Positions 26,692 through 35,311 are shown, counted from the first letter of the stretch. The stretch: 39,285 nt of DNA from Methanospirillaceae archaeon (GCA_016926505.1 JAFGOM010000082.1:1-39285), one strand, 5' to 3'. Program-made: numbers and translations. Notes: a model not told the origin generated them from the letters alone.

Positions 26692-27354
26692 TCACCCGTA
26701 AAATCCAAAAATATCTTCAATTCTTCCCAGTTCAAACCCACTCGTCTCATCACCGGCCATATAGCCGTGTGAGTTCGCAATAAGACCGGTTCCAACAAGA
26801 ACGTTACCCATATTAACCGAACCGACACCAACCGGGAGATCAGTTACCTCTTGTATTGCTGCAATCTCACCGGGCGTTGCCCGCGGGTTTACAATGATAC
26901 CATTGTTGGTTGCAACACCGGCCATTCCGACGGTCTTTATCCCACCCAGAGTAAGCCTGATGACAGGCACATCAAGAAAAGATTCGATCATTTTTACCAG
27001 ATCAGAATCCATGTCAGGATGAACTGCTGCAAATGTATCGTTGGCAAGAATAATGTTTCCGGCCGCATTCATACCTTCGTGAAGAAGGAGGAGATCACGC
27101 CATTCTTCAAGGATAAGACGTTCCTCCTCCCTGATAAGACCGGTTACAACAAATCCGTTGCTGTTACCTGCAAGGAGTGAACCAACAATGGGACTGCCAT
27201 GAATCGTTGTCTCCAGTACCTTCACAGAGAGGTTTTTCTGTACTTTTTGTGTATACTCTTCTCCTGCCTGCACAGGAACAATCGCGATGTCTTCAAATAC
27301 GCGAGTAAAAACGCCAATGTGTGGATCGCCAGTAAATGAGACCGTTTGGTCCAT
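26692..27354 (-). CDS. eif6: Translation initiation factor 6 (aIF6)
   Basis: 220 residues from the ATG at 27354 (MDQTVSFTGDPHIGVF), which follows the L31e stop by 1 nt and has GAGGAG upstream; the longer frame to 27396 would overlap L31e. The pentein repeats are visible, for example GSPIVGSLLAGNSNGFVV, GMAGVATNNGIIVNPRAT and GTGLIANSHGYMAGDETSGFELGRIEDIF. It binds the 50S subunit near L14/L24e and prevents premature subunit joining. Confidence 0.96.
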   Translation of the reverse strand: MDQTVSFTGDPHIGVFTRVFEDIAIVPVQAGEEYTQKVQKNLSVKVLETTIHGSPIVGSLLAGNSNGFVVTGLIREEERLILEEWRDLLLLHEGMNAAGNIILANDTFAAVHPDMDSDLVKMIESFLDVPVIRLTLGGIKTVGMAGVATNNGIIVNPRATPGEIAAIQEVTDLPVGVGSVNMGNVLVGTGLIANSHGYMAGDETSGFELGRIEDIFGFYG

Positions 27355-27355
27355 C

Positions 27356-27619
27356 TTACTCCTCAGCAAGTTCTGCCTGAACCTGCCCGTCCTCAAACTT
27401 CATTGCACGGATACGCACCCGGGACGGAGGATTCTGACTGCCCTGCTTCCATATATGTTCATTGATTCCCATATCAAGTCTGACATCCTCACTCTTCATG
27501 TGACGTGACAGAAATTTCCTGATATCAGTCATCGCGGTTTTACTTCGTTTCCAGCGGGGAGCACGCCGTACCTTCCCCAAAGGAATAACATAGATCTGCT
27601 CTTTCAGCTTTTCTGTCAT
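27356..27619 (-). CDS. rpl31e: Large-subunit ribosomal protein L31e
   Basis: 87 residues. The conserved [22 protein letters not shown] and [25 protein letters not shown] blocks identify L31e. It lies near the tunnel exit of the large subunit. It follows L39e by 2 nt. Confidence 0.96.
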   Translation of the reverse strand: MTEKLKEQIYVIPLGKVRRAPRWKRSKTAMTDIRKFLSRHMKSEDVRLDMGINEHIWKQGSQNPPSRVRIRAMKFEDGQVQAELAEE

Positions 27620-27621
27620 AA

Positions 27622-27774
27622 TTATACCTTTAACGTACTTCTACGCCAGTTCCGGCGTTTTGGATGGGTTGAAACCTTCCGGTTCGTCTTTACCATAACC
27701 CACTGGGGAACCCTTCGGTTCTGCTGGGTCTTCTTTGATAGGCGTATTTTTCTGCCTTTGGATACTTTACTCAT
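27622..27774 (-). CDS. rpl39e: Large-subunit ribosomal protein L39e
   Basis: 50 codons from ATG at 27774 to TAA at 27622. It reads [18 protein letters not shown]..., continues through [13 protein letters not shown] and [10 protein letters not shown], and ends in TLKV. This very basic extended protein lines the peptide exit tunnel and is diagnostic for archaea and eukaryotes. A GAGG Shine-Dalgarno precedes the ATG, and the ATGA overlaps the stop of the upstream PP-loop gene by 4 nt. Confidence 0.96.
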   Translation of the reverse strand: MSKVSKGRKIRLSKKTQQNRRVPQWVMVKTNRKVSTHPKRRNWRRSTLKV

Positions 27775-28382
27775 AATGATTCCTCACAAACTCCCGGTAT
27801 CTGTCTTGCTACAACCAGTGACTGCTGATGCGCTGAAGGAAAGAGATCCCCGATACAATGGCCCCGTTCCTGCAATGCCTGCCGTATCTCACCTTCGTAA
27901 TCACCATTCCGGATCATTCCGGTCTCGCCATACAAAACAACCAGGTATCGTTCCACCAGTCGCTGTACTTCCCGCTTTGAAAATCCCAGAAGGGGACGGA
28001 TATAGGAGCAACCTGAAAGGTCAGCAAAGGACTGAACCTGGGATCGGGTGAGCATCGGGACCCGGTCATCAAGGCGGGTTCCATCTCCCACAACATCATA
28101 GATCTCTGACAGCACAGTAAGAGCTTCCCGATGAACCGTATTGATTGCTTCATTCACATAGCCGGATCGAAGTATCATGGCAATAACCTCATCAAGAAAG
28201 TTCTCCCGGAATACCCTTTTTTTAAAAGGGAATCCGAGTGCATTGGCAGCTTCTGATACTGATGCCATCCTGTTTTCCGGATCAAAGACGAAGGTATTAA
28301 GTTCAACCTCATAATCACGTGATACCATGATTGCAGCAAGGGAACTGTCTTTGCCTCCACTAAACAGAATTCCTGCCTTCAT
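27771..28382 (-). CDS. PP-loop ATPase family protein
   Basis: 203 residues. The N-terminal PP-loop ([16 protein letters not shown]) marks the ATP-pyrophosphatase fold shared by asparagine synthase, tRNA thiolases and diphthamide/lysidine enzymes. A later [13 protein letters not shown] region is also typical of the fold. No zinc fingers or THUMP domain are present. Location in the archaeal L39e/L31e/PDCD5 cluster is widespread and suggests RNA modification or translation, but the substrate is unknown. It overlaps both neighbours by 4 nt. Confidence 0.85.
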   Translation of the reverse strand: MKAGILFSGGKDSSLAAIMVSRDYEVELNTFVFDPENRMASVSEAANALGFPFKKRVFRENFLDEVIAMILRSGYVNEAINTVHREALTVLSEIYDVVGDGTRLDDRVPMLTRSQVQSFADLSGCSYIRPLLGFSKREVQRLVERYLVVLYGETGMIRNGDYEGEIRQALQERGHCIGDLFPSAHQQSLVVARQIPGVCEESL

Positions 28383-28711
28383 CCCTTTCTACGAATGTTA
28401 AACTCACGTTTCTGCGGCATTGCCTGTTGCAACATCGCTTTTAGTTGTTCATCCGTAATCTTTTTCGGAATCCTTCCACTCTGGGCCAGTGATATCAGTT
28501 GTTGCTCCACCGATGATACGAATTCAGGACGGGTGAGTTTTATTGCATTCAGTCGTTCCCGGGCTTCAGGCTCCAGTATCTGCATAAGTGCCATCTGGAC
28601 CTGTGCATCCTGCTGCTTCTGACGCGCTGCTTCTTCGGCCTGCATGGATGCCTGTTCCTGTAATTCGGTCATCCTTTTTCTGCGTATTTCAGCTAGTTCG
28701 TCGTTGCCCAT
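28379..28711 (-). CDS. PDCD5-family DNA-binding protein
   Basis: 110 residues. Helical N-terminus rich in Arg/Gln/Ala (ELAEIRRKRMTELQEQ), then LMQILEPEARERLNAIKLTRPEFVSSVEQQLISLAQSGRI and a basic tail. This matches the archaeal homologues of human PDCD5, thought to bind double-stranded DNA and possibly to assist chaperonins. It lies 23 nt after S19e and overlaps the PP-loop gene by 4 nt, the usual archaeal order. Confidence 0.93.
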   Translation of the reverse strand: MGNDELAEIRRKRMTELQEQASMQAEEAARQKQQDAQVQMALMQILEPEARERLNAIKLTRPEFVSSVEQQLISLAQSGRIPKKITDEQLKAMLQQAMPQKREFNIRRKG

Positions 28712-28734
28712 CCTGTATACCTGGTCTCTTCTGA

Positions 28735-29163
28735 TTATTCTGTCTTCTTTTCTTTCTCAATAGCGTATGCAACACCATCAAGGAATGACGCACCGGCCGG
28801 AGAGATCTTCCTGCCGGTCTTGTCATGCATAATAAAACCTGCAGTCTCCAACTGTTGTAACGCTTTCCTGATGATGGATCCGCTTCCTTTCACCCAGCGT
28901 GACGGTTTTGAACCGCAATCCTTCTTCCCGCCATAGACGGAACGTAACCTCTCTACACCTACCGGTCCGTCAACATAGACGCGCCTGAGTAGCGCTGCAG
29001 TCCGGGTATACCACCAGTCAGGATTCTCAGGTGGCATCTCCTTGTGTGCCCCTGTCTTTGCAAATTCTGCCCACTCAGGTGCTTCTATCTCTGATTTACT
29101 TTTCAGTTCCTCTGCGACACGTGAAATAAGCCTGTCAGCAGGGACATCGTATACTGTTGTCAT
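28735..29163 (-). CDS. rps19e: Small-subunit ribosomal protein S19e
   Basis: 142 residues. It contains the S19e signature: VYDVPADRLI at the start, PDWWYTRTAALLRRVYVDGPVGVERLRSVYGG, SGSIIRKALQQLETAGFI and the C-terminal SPAGASFLDGVA. It is needed for small-subunit maturation. It has its own TATA boxes 35-60 nt upstream, so it probably starts a new transcript within the block. Confidence 0.96.
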   Translation of the reverse strand: MTTVYDVPADRLISRVAEELKSKSEIEAPEWAEFAKTGAHKEMPPENPDWWYTRTAALLRRVYVDGPVGVERLRSVYGGKKDCGSKPSRWVKGSGSIIRKALQQLETAGFIMHDKTGRKISPAGASFLDGVAYAIEKEKKTE

Positions 29164-29198
29164 CGGTTGTCAACTCACTGTTACAAATTGATAATCTC

Positions 29199-29208
29199 TA
29201 TTTATAGG
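29199..29208 (-). promoter_or_regulatory. TATA box upstream of S19e
   Basis: The minus strand reads CTATAAATAG about 40 nt before the S19e ATG, predicting a leader of about 15 nt. A second TATA-like stretch (AATATATAAAA, minus strand) lies at about 29221-29231. The 74-nt gap between the CRM-protein gene and S19e is the widest within the 29.8-26.0 kb series, consistent with an internal promoter. Confidence 0.5.
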
Positions 29209-29237
29209 GGTGCCCGGGTTTTATATATTTCTGGTTT

Positions 29238-29501
29238 TCAGTTGCCGGAATACACAGACCGGTCACCTAAAATAAATGTGTGTCCTCTGATCTGCAAAAG
29301 AACGGTTCCGGTCTCTTGAGCAACCATATACGGATCAACCTCTGCGCTCTCGAGCCATTTAATCTTAATAATTTTGCGTGTTTTCATCTGGTTTTCTATC
29401 TCTACAACGATACCCGGAGTTATCCCGGATCTCCCTATCCAGATGGTTGGTCTGATATCCTGCAACCCCTGTTTTTCTGCTGGTGTTTTTCTTCTTCTCA
29501 T
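29238..29501 (-). CDS. YhbY/CRM-domain RNA-binding protein
   Basis: 87 residues, one CRM domain. It has the GxxG-type loop IWIGRSGITPGIVVEIENQMKTRKIIKIKW and ends TGTVLLQIRGHTFIL. Bacterial YhbY binds pre-50S particles; the archaeal homologues sit beside RNase P and S19e genes, suggesting rRNA processing. It overlaps the upstream RNase P gene by 4 nt. Confidence 0.9.
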   Translation of the reverse strand: MRRRKTPAEKQGLQDIRPTIWIGRSGITPGIVVEIENQMKTRKIIKIKWLESAEVDPYMVAQETGTVLLQIRGHTFILGDRSVYSGN

Positions 29502-29824
29502 CTCTGGTCCCTCCTCTTTTTAAGAGGATATCTTCGCTGATATCCACATTGCAGACAGGTGACAGTCACGACTCCCCGGTAAATTCTGATGCGCGATGTC
29601 TTTGCGGGTACGAAGTACCGGCAACATCGCCTGCAAAATTTTCTGTTATGGATCGCACAAAGACGAATCCGTTCCCGCATCGCGATCTGACGAGCCCGTT
29701 TCACACAGAGATCAGACAGATTCAGTTCCCCTTCTGCTGCAAACCGTTCTGCCTGATAAAAGAGAATATCGATCCTCTCCCGGGCAATATTCTTCCGTGA
29801 CGGTCTGCGGTTGCGTGATCCCAT
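29498..29824 (-). CDS. rnp4: RNase P protein component 4 (Rpp21/Rnp4)
   Basis: 108 residues, strongly basic. Two N-terminal helices (RIDILFYQAERFAAEG, LCVKRARQIAMRERIRL) precede a zinc ribbon with C64/C67 in CRRC and C90/C93 in CLQC. This is the archaeal Rpp21 homologue, which pairs with Rpp29 to help RNase P RNA cleave pre-tRNA 5' leaders. It is 14 nt after purN and overlaps the CRM gene by 4 nt. Confidence 0.92.
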   Translation of the reverse strand: MGSRNRRPSRKNIARERIDILFYQAERFAAEGELNLSDLCVKRARQIAMRERIRLCAIHNRKFCRRCCRYFVPAKTSRIRIYRGVVTVTCLQCGYQRRYPLKKRRDQR

Positions 29825-29838
29825 ATCCTGCTCTGTCT

Positions 29839-30462
29839 TTAAGGAAAGCCTGACGGGTTTTTGAGCACCGTTACTTTCCGGCCTTCTCTTCTGATTCTGT
29901 CCTCACATATCAGCCTTAATACCTCTGGAAGTGCCTTGTGCTCCTCAACAAGAATGCGATCGGCAAGATGTTCTTTATCATCATCATCAAGGACCGGTAC
30001 AGAACGCTGCATAATCACCGGCCCGTTATCCATATCTTTTGTCACAAAATGCACGGTGCACCCTGCAATCTTTACCCCATACCGGAGTGCCTGTTCCTGG
30101 GCATGCAGTCCGGGAAATGAAGGCAGTAATGAAGGATGAATGTTGATGATGCTATCAGGAAACGTTTGGATGATTGAATCTCCAAGGAGTCGCATGTATC
30201 CGGCCAGAGCAATGATATCCGGGTTAAGTTGAACCAGAAGATACAATAACGCTTCTTCGTAAGCTGATTTATCTGGAAAAGATAAGAAATCCAGAACATG
30301 AGCAGGAATATTCGCATCTCTGGCGATATCGACGGCAACTGCCAGAGGATTATCACTAATAAGAGCGATACACTGCGCTCTGATGTTATCCTCCTGGATC
30401 GCAGATACGATTGCCTGAAAATTCGACCCTCTTCCTGATGCAAGAACAACAATCTGTTTCAT
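29839..30462 (-). CDS. purN: Phosphoribosylglycinamide formyltransferase PurN
   Basis: 207 residues, the usual length. The N-terminus VVLASGRGSNFQAI forms the phosphate-binding loop for GAR. The catalytic triad is visible as N107 and H109 in INIHPSLLPSFPG and D145 in MDNGPVIM. It formylates glycinamide ribonucleotide with 10-formyl-tetrahydrofolate, the third step of purine synthesis. This is the folate-dependent enzyme, not formate/ATP-dependent PurT. It lies between corC and rnp4 on the same strand. Confidence 0.95.
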   Translation of the reverse strand: MKQIVVLASGRGSNFQAIVSAIQEDNIRAQCIALISDNPLAVAVDIARDANIPAHVLDFLSFPDKSAYEEALLYLLVQLNPDIIALAGYMRLLGDSIIQTFPDSIINIHPSLLPSFPGLHAQEQALRYGVKIAGCTVHFVTKDMDNGPVIMQRSVPVLDDDDKEHLADRILVEEHKALPEVLRLICEDRIRREGRKVTVLKNPSGFP

Positions 30463-30493
30463 GTACCCTTCCTTTGTCTTTTATCCCACTCTG

Positions 30494-31759
30494 TTATGAT
30501 ATGGGTACGGAACGTTCCTGGATTAATTTCAGGCGTAATATCCGTTTTCCTTTCATCTGAAGAACATTTAACCGGATCTGGTGTTCTTCCATGAAAAGAC
30601 TCTCTCCTACTTTTGGGATATGCCCGAGTTTGTCGATTAAAAGACCTGCAATTGTCTCATAATCTTCAGAGACAGGGAGATAAAGGTTAAGTTTCTTGTT
30701 GAGATCACAAACCCACATCCTGGCATCCACTGAGTAAACTCCTTCATGAATAAAGAGGAGATCTGTCTCTTCGGTATCAAATTCATCGAGAATATCACCT
30801 ACCAGTTCCTCTAAGACATCTTCGATGGATGCAATGCCGTCAAAACTGCCATACTCATCGAGTACTATTGCAAGATGGACTTTCTTTCGTTGCATCTCAC
30901 GCAAAAGATCGTCTATCTTTTTTGTATCAGGTGCAAAGAACGGTTCTGAAGTAAGAGACGATATCGGAAGATCCCTGAGGGGATCGAGCACACTATGGAA
31001 TACATCCTTGATATTGAGCACCCCTACAATTGAATCAATCGTCTCATGATATACCGGAAGTCGGGAAAATCCGGTTTCATGGAAGATTTTAAGGGCGTCT
31101 TCAGGAGATTTGGAATCCTCTATCATAACAACATCGATACGGGGGGTCATCACCTCACGGACGATGGTGTCCCCGAATTCGAGGACACTGTACAGCATCT
31201 CCTGTTCTTCCTGCTCAATCGTTCCTTCTTCTTTTCCGACATCGATCCATTCACGAATCTCATCCTCGGTGACTTCATGATGAGAGAAGGGACTTCCTCC
31301 AAAGGTTCGAACCACCCGGTTAAAGATCCAGATGAGCGGGGAGAAGATCCGGGAAAGGAAAAGGATGGTAGGAGAAAAAGCGAGTGCAATCTGATTTGTG
31401 TACCGTGCAGCGTACATCTTTGGCCCAATCTCACCAAAAATGAGCATAATAATAACGACTACAACGGTTGCAATGGTAATGGCAAGACCGGTTGAACCAA
31501 AAAAAGCGAAAGCAAGGGCTGTTGCCATTGAGGCTGCTGCTACATTCGCAATGTTGTTTCCGATAAGGATGGTTATCAGAAACCGATCCGGATCTGCCTT
31601 GAGGGCAGAGAGTGCTTTTGCACCTTTTCTGCCTTCATTTACCAGGGTGCGTACCCGTGCACGGGTTATCGAAAAGAGAGCAACCTCAGAGCCGGAGAAG
31701 AATGCTGATAAAACAAAGCAGATGATGGAAAGGATAATCAGGGTATAATATTCAATCAT
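30494..31759 (-). CDS. CNNM/CorC-type membrane protein with CBS pair
   Basis: 421 residues. The DUF21/CNNM membrane domain (1 to about 150) has four hydrophobic segments and the conserved FFSGSEVALFSITRARVRTL and IFGEIGPKMYAARY. Two CBS domains follow (about 205-330; VMTPRIDVVMIE, LAIVLDEYGSFDGIASIEDVLEELVGDI), then a CorC_HlyC domain (about 345-415). Proteins of this architecture are linked to Mg2+ or other cation efflux, gated by nucleotides at the CBS pair. It is 31 nt upstream of purN. Confidence 0.92.
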   Translation of the reverse strand: MIEYYTLIILSIICFVLSAFFSGSEVALFSITRARVRTLVNEGRKGAKALSALKADPDRFLITILIGNNIANVAAASMATALAFAFFGSTGLAITIATVVVVIIMLIFGEIGPKMYAARYTNQIALAFSPTILFLSRIFSPLIWIFNRVVRTFGGSPFSHHEVTEDEIREWIDVGKEEGTIEQEEQEMLYSVLEFGDTIVREVMTPRIDVVMIEDSKSPEDALKIFHETGFSRLPVYHETIDSIVGVLNIKDVFHSVLDPLRDLPISSLTSEPFFAPDTKKIDDLLREMQRKKVHLAIVLDEYGSFDGIASIEDVLEELVGDILDEFDTEETDLLFIHEGVYSVDARMWVCDLNKKLNLYLPVSEDYETIAGLLIDKLGHIPKVGESLFMEEHQIRLNVLQMKGKRILRLKLIQERSVPIS

Positions 31760-31833
31760 CAGTTTTCACACGAACTATATCGATCCTGTTTTCAGAATAT
31801 GCACTAATGTATACTGCCATCTGATAAAAATTA

Positions 31834-32661
31834 TTATCCATCAAAGATCGCTCTGATAAACTCGCCTTCTCTCTTTAAAACAGATATCTTCTCATCTGAA
31901 CCGGGGGGAATATTTGCCGTCAAATCATTTATCTCAGAAGTAATAAGCCCGGAATATCCTGCATCACGAATTGCCTCAAGGATTAATGTACTACCGGAAT
32001 CTCCGGCAACCGGCTGATGAAGACCGGCAGGCCCGGGACGGGAAACATGGATATTTACTGCTTTATCGATACATCTGTCGATAAAATCAAGTGCCGGTTG
32101 CAGGTCTGCATCCCGGTATGCATGGCAGATATCAATCGTGCAAAAAAGCCAGGGAAATGACTCAAGACATTGTATCATCTCCTCTGGATTGGACAGGAGT
32201 GCATTAACACGGGGTTCCATATTCTCAATTGCCACCACACAGGAGCAGCTGCTCTGTACTGATTGTACTGATTCAAGAAGGTGAAAAAGACGTTTCCAGT
32301 CAAGATCTCCAACCGGCCGGTGAGCGGTTCGTCTTCCCGGATGGATTGTGCATACCGATGCATGAATGGCGTCTGCAAAGGTAACTGCATTACATGTCCA
32401 CTGCACAGATATCTCTGCTACATCAGGGTTAATAGAACAGGGATTGAGATCAAGAACCGGTGCATGAACAGAAAGGGGCCACAGAGCAGGATACTTTCTG
32501 CTTATCTCTAAAAAATAGGATTCAGGTAAACCACGCAACCAGAAATCAGGGGTTTCAAGCCAGAATTCAAGAGAATCCAGTCCGGTCAGATTAATGCAGG
32601 CAAATATCTCATCAAGACATTTTTCATGAAGAAACATACTTGACGCTGCAATCCGAACCAT
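31834..32661 (-). CDS. TIM-barrel sugar-phosphate isomerase/endonuclease IV-like protein
   Basis: 275 residues, AP-endonuclease-2/xylose-isomerase-like barrel. Likely metal ligands lie in SVHAPVLDLNP, TIHPGR, AIENM, TIDICHAY and HVSRPG, with a C-terminal Glu in ITSEIND, matching the strand-by-strand pattern of the superfamily. It could be an isomerase/epimerase or a nuclease. The divergent neighbour xseA makes a DNA-repair role thinkable but not demonstrated. Only 38 nt separate the two divergent starts. Confidence 0.8.
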   Translation of the reverse strand: MVRIAASSMFLHEKCLDEIFACINLTGLDSLEFWLETPDFWLRGLPESYFLEISRKYPALWPLSVHAPVLDLNPCSINPDVAEISVQWTCNAVTFADAIHASVCTIHPGRRTAHRPVGDLDWKRLFHLLESVQSVQSSCSCVVAIENMEPRVNALLSNPEEMIQCLESFPWLFCTIDICHAYRDADLQPALDFIDRCIDKAVNIHVSRPGPAGLHQPVAGDSGSTLILEAIRDAGYSGLITSEINDLTANIPPGSDEKISVLKREGEFIRAIFDG

Positions 32662-32699
32662 ATCGCTATCCTTATTGTTATCTATGGAGTACCATTAAG

Positions 32700-34121
32700 A
32701 TGATGCCTGAATCGTACAATATGACCCTTGATGCATGGACAGAAAAAAAAGATCCATCAGGTATGCAGAGCAGGGTCTGTACGGTCAGTGAAATTGCAGA
32801 CCGTATCTCAGGGTTACTCAGTGATCCCGGATTATCCGGAATCTGGGTACGGGGGGAGATAGCCAATTACAATCATCACCGGTCAGGACATCGCTACTTC
32901 TCACTATCAGATACCGAATCCGGAAAAAATGCCATCCTTGAGTGTAAGATGTGGAAAGGATATGCAAAACATATCAGGTTTACCCCGGCAAACGGACAAT
33001 GTATCGAGGCATATGGATCCATCGAGAACTATATTCCTCACGGCGCATACTCACTGATTGTTACCCAGATGCGGCCTGCGGGTATCGGAGAGACGTTTCT
33101 TTTAGTGGAGCGATGGAAGAAAGAGTTGCAGGAAGAAGGATTGTTTGCACAAGAACGGAAGAAAAACCTGCCCCCCTATCCTGAAACAATAGGAGTGGTG
33201 ACCTCAAGTACCGGTGCGGTCCTGCATGATATCAGGAATGTATTGTCATGCCGGTACCCGATACATATCCTCCTTGCTCCCACTGCTGTTCAGGGTGACG
33301 GAGTACAAACCGAGATTGTTAAAGCGCTTCATTCCCTTGAGGGCAGGGTCGATATTATCATTATTGCCCGGGGAGGAGGCAGTTTCCTTGATCTCTTCCC
33401 GTTCAATCATCCGGATCTGGTCAGGGCCATCGCAAACTGCAATACTCCGGTTGTGAGTGCCATCGGCCATGAAGTAGATGTCACTCTCTCTGACCTGGCA
33501 GCAGACAGACGCGCATCAACCCCTTCCCATGCAGCTGAGATCTGTGTTCCTGACAGGAACCAGGAGTTACACAACCTGCAGGTACAGGCAGGAATTCTTA
33601 GTCGATTACTTCTTAGAAGAAAGGAGAATGCATGCCGGGATCTCAATACCATTCGTGAGAGGTTGTCTTTTTTAGGGATGAAGCAGAAAATAAATGCAAA
33701 ACACCAGGAACTGGTCGATCTCTCAGATAAAATGGACCAAAACCAGAAGATGCATATTCATAACCAGCATATGACAGTCAGGGAACAGAAAGCACGAATA
33801 CATGCAAAAAGTCCGTTGGGAATCCTGATTCATGAAATCCCGGAACGCAGAAGATACCTTCAGGCACAAAAAGAACGCATTACTATGGATCTTACTATAC
33901 GCTTCCGAGAAGAAAGAAGTGAGCTGGTATCAATACAAAAACTTCTCTGCACGGTTCATCCCAGGATGCTTCTCTCCCGGGGATACTGTATCGTGCGGAA
34001 AGGAGATGAATTCGTGCGAAGTGTATCTTCACTCAGAAAAGAAGATATCATACAGGTTATTTTTTCCGATGGTTCAGCTGATATCAGAGTGCAGGAGATA
34101 CGAAAAAATGAAAAAGTATGA
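32700..34121 (+). CDS. xseA: Exodeoxyribonuclease VII large subunit
   Basis: 473 residues from the ATG at 32700; ATGs at 32703 and 32721 are alternatives, and an in-frame ATG at 32640 overlaps the divergent gene. The N-terminal OB fold (TVSEIADRISGLL...GIWVRGEIANY) is followed by the catalytic domain: IGVVTSSTGAVLHDIRNV, IIIARGGGSFLDLFPFNH and GHEVDVTLSDLAADRRASTPSHAAEI. A long charged coiled coil (about 310-440) and a closing beta segment (LSRGYCIVRKGDEFVRS) complete it. It degrades single-stranded DNA to oligonucleotides with XseB. This bacterial-type enzyme is uncommon in archaea. Confidence 0.95.
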   Translation: MMPESYNMTLDAWTEKKDPSGMQSRVCTVSEIADRISGLLSDPGLSGIWVRGEIANYNHHRSGHRYFSLSDTESGKNAILECKMWKGYAKHIRFTPANGQCIEAYGSIENYIPHGAYSLIVTQMRPAGIGETFLLVERWKKELQEEGLFAQERKKNLPPYPETIGVVTSSTGAVLHDIRNVLSCRYPIHILLAPTAVQGDGVQTEIVKALHSLEGRVDIIIIARGGGSFLDLFPFNHPDLVRAIANCNTPVVSAIGHEVDVTLSDLAADRRASTPSHAAEICVPDRNQELHNLQVQAGILSRLLLRRKENACRDLNTIRERLSFLGMKQKINAKHQELVDLSDKMDQNQKMHIHNQHMTVREQKARIHAKSPLGILIHEIPERRRYLQAQKERITMDLTIRFREERSELVSIQKLLCTVHPRMLLSRGYCIVRKGDEFVRSVSSLRKEDIIQVIFSDGSADIRVQEIRKNEKV

Positions 34122-34320
34122 AGAACTCATCGATGAGCTAAAGGAGATTGTGTATCAGATTGAAGACGAGAAAACGAGCCTTGAAGAAAGTATCGATCTG
34201 TATGAACGAGGAACAACTCTCATTAAATTATGTGAAAAGCGACTGACAGAGGCTGAGTTGAGAATCTCACAGCTTTCTGCCGATGATACAGAACAGAACG
34301 GTACACTGGTATCTGAATAA
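34108..34320 (+). CDS. xseB: Exodeoxyribonuclease VII small subunit
   Basis: 70 residues from the ATG at 34108 (MKKYEELIDELKEIV); longer in-frame starts lie inside xseA and are not used. The family core is present: ELIDELKEIVYQIEDEKTSLEESIDLYERGTTLIKLCEKRL. The small subunit forms helical hairpins that wrap the XseA coiled coil. It overlaps the end of xseA by 14 nt, and GGAG lies upstream of the ATG within xseA. Confidence 0.94.
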   Translation: MKKYEELIDELKEIVYQIEDEKTSLEESIDLYERGTTLIKLCEKRLTEAELRISQLSADDTEQNGTLVSE

Positions 34321-34530
34321 ATATTCCTGCGCTATCGGACAGCGTCTCATGAAAAGAATCATCTTTATCAGGTGATAACGAATATTCTTTCAGGTACCAC
34401 TTCATCTTGATAAAGCCCGGGAATTTGTTGTTTCAATAGTGCAGGTCTAATACATCCAAAACATGAATATAGAACCAAAAAAACCGGCAACCTTTTGGGA
34501 GTCTTAATAACCAATAATAAGAGGGGAAAT

Positions 34531-34962
34531 ATGACAGAATACACAAAACGGTCATGGCATTGCCTGATTATTACATTCATTGTCCTGATCTGTTCAACCG
34601 GCTGTTTTTCCTACAGTGAACCATCCATTGCACTTGAGGCAGCTGCTACCCTTGTTTCTGCAGACGAATCTACCATGACAGTTACCTATGATATCAGCAG
34701 TCTCATCAAAAATACCGGGAGCAATAATGCGTATGACGTGCGTATCCTTGTTCTCATTAGTACTTCACCGGATCAACCGGAATACCGGATGAATTCAGCA
34801 ACAATTGATGTGGGAACGTTGTTAAAGGGAGAAACAACAACAAAGGCGCTAACCCTCCCACTTGAGGTAACCAGACTTCACTTTGATAAACTGGCATCAG
34901 GAGAGGAAAAACCCCACGTTGAGGTAAAGGTAAGCCGAATCAGTTCTAATATCATGGGATAA
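34531..34962 (+). CDS. Small putative exported lipoprotein
   Basis: 143 residues from the ATG at 34531, which has AGAGGGG 4 nt upstream; a longer frame to 34495 lacks such a site. Residues 1-25 form a signal peptide with hydrophobic core LIITFIVLI and lipobox-like STGC, making Cys25 the candidate lipidation site. The rest is mainly beta-strand (MTVTYDISSLIKNTGSNNAYDVRILVLI, TTTKALTLPLEV), resembling a small CARDB/DUF-type immunoglobulin-like domain. No function is recognised. Confidence 0.7.
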   Translation: MTEYTKRSWHCLIITFIVLICSTGCFSYSEPSIALEAAATLVSADESTMTVTYDISSLIKNTGSNNAYDVRILVLISTSPDQPEYRMNSATIDVGTLLKGETTTKALTLPLEVTRLHFDKLASGEEKPHVEVKVSRISSNIMG

Positions 34963-35311
34963 ATCAAAAAATCCCAAATGCATATCTGTCTGACCTAATC
35001 TCAGGATCATACCCATTCATTACCTTATCTTTCATTTTTTTGCAGAAATTTAAGTTTGAAGATAGATTCAGGATAAATCCGGAAAATTTTATCCATAACA
35101 CAAAAGATGCGCTTTTTCTTTCAATTAATTGAAAATTCTTATCGGAAGAGTACTGACAGCAGACCGGTAACCAACAACAAGATGGAATAATTTTTCATGC
35201 ATACTTTGATAGGAAGAAGAGACAGATATGTCTCGATATCTCTGCCTGAAAAACGCAAGTCTGCCGTAATGGCATTGCTGATGAGACGAAGTACCGGTAC
35301 TGATAATTGAG
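34963..35311. other. Non-coding gap with a perfect palindrome and a short ORF
   Basis: 349 nt between the lipoprotein and rhomboid genes. It holds a T7 tract near 35034-35041 (possible terminator of the lipoprotein gene) and a perfect 16-nt palindrome TTTCAATT/AATTGAAA at 35119-35134. A 37-codon plus-strand ORF at 35197-35310 (MHTLIGRRDRYVSISLPEK...) has its TGA one base before the rhomboid ATG. The ORF has no recognised family and no strong ribosome-binding site; it could be a coupled leader peptide or chance. Confidence 0.5.

Noticed and set aside
26688-26831. N-terminal extension of L18a
   Set aside because: It would lie wholly inside eIF6 in another frame. The start at 26687 has a GGTGA site and gives the family length.
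33832-34107. Long N-terminal extension of xseB
   Set aside because: It overlaps the coding sequence of xseA; the family starts at MKKYEELIDEL (34108).
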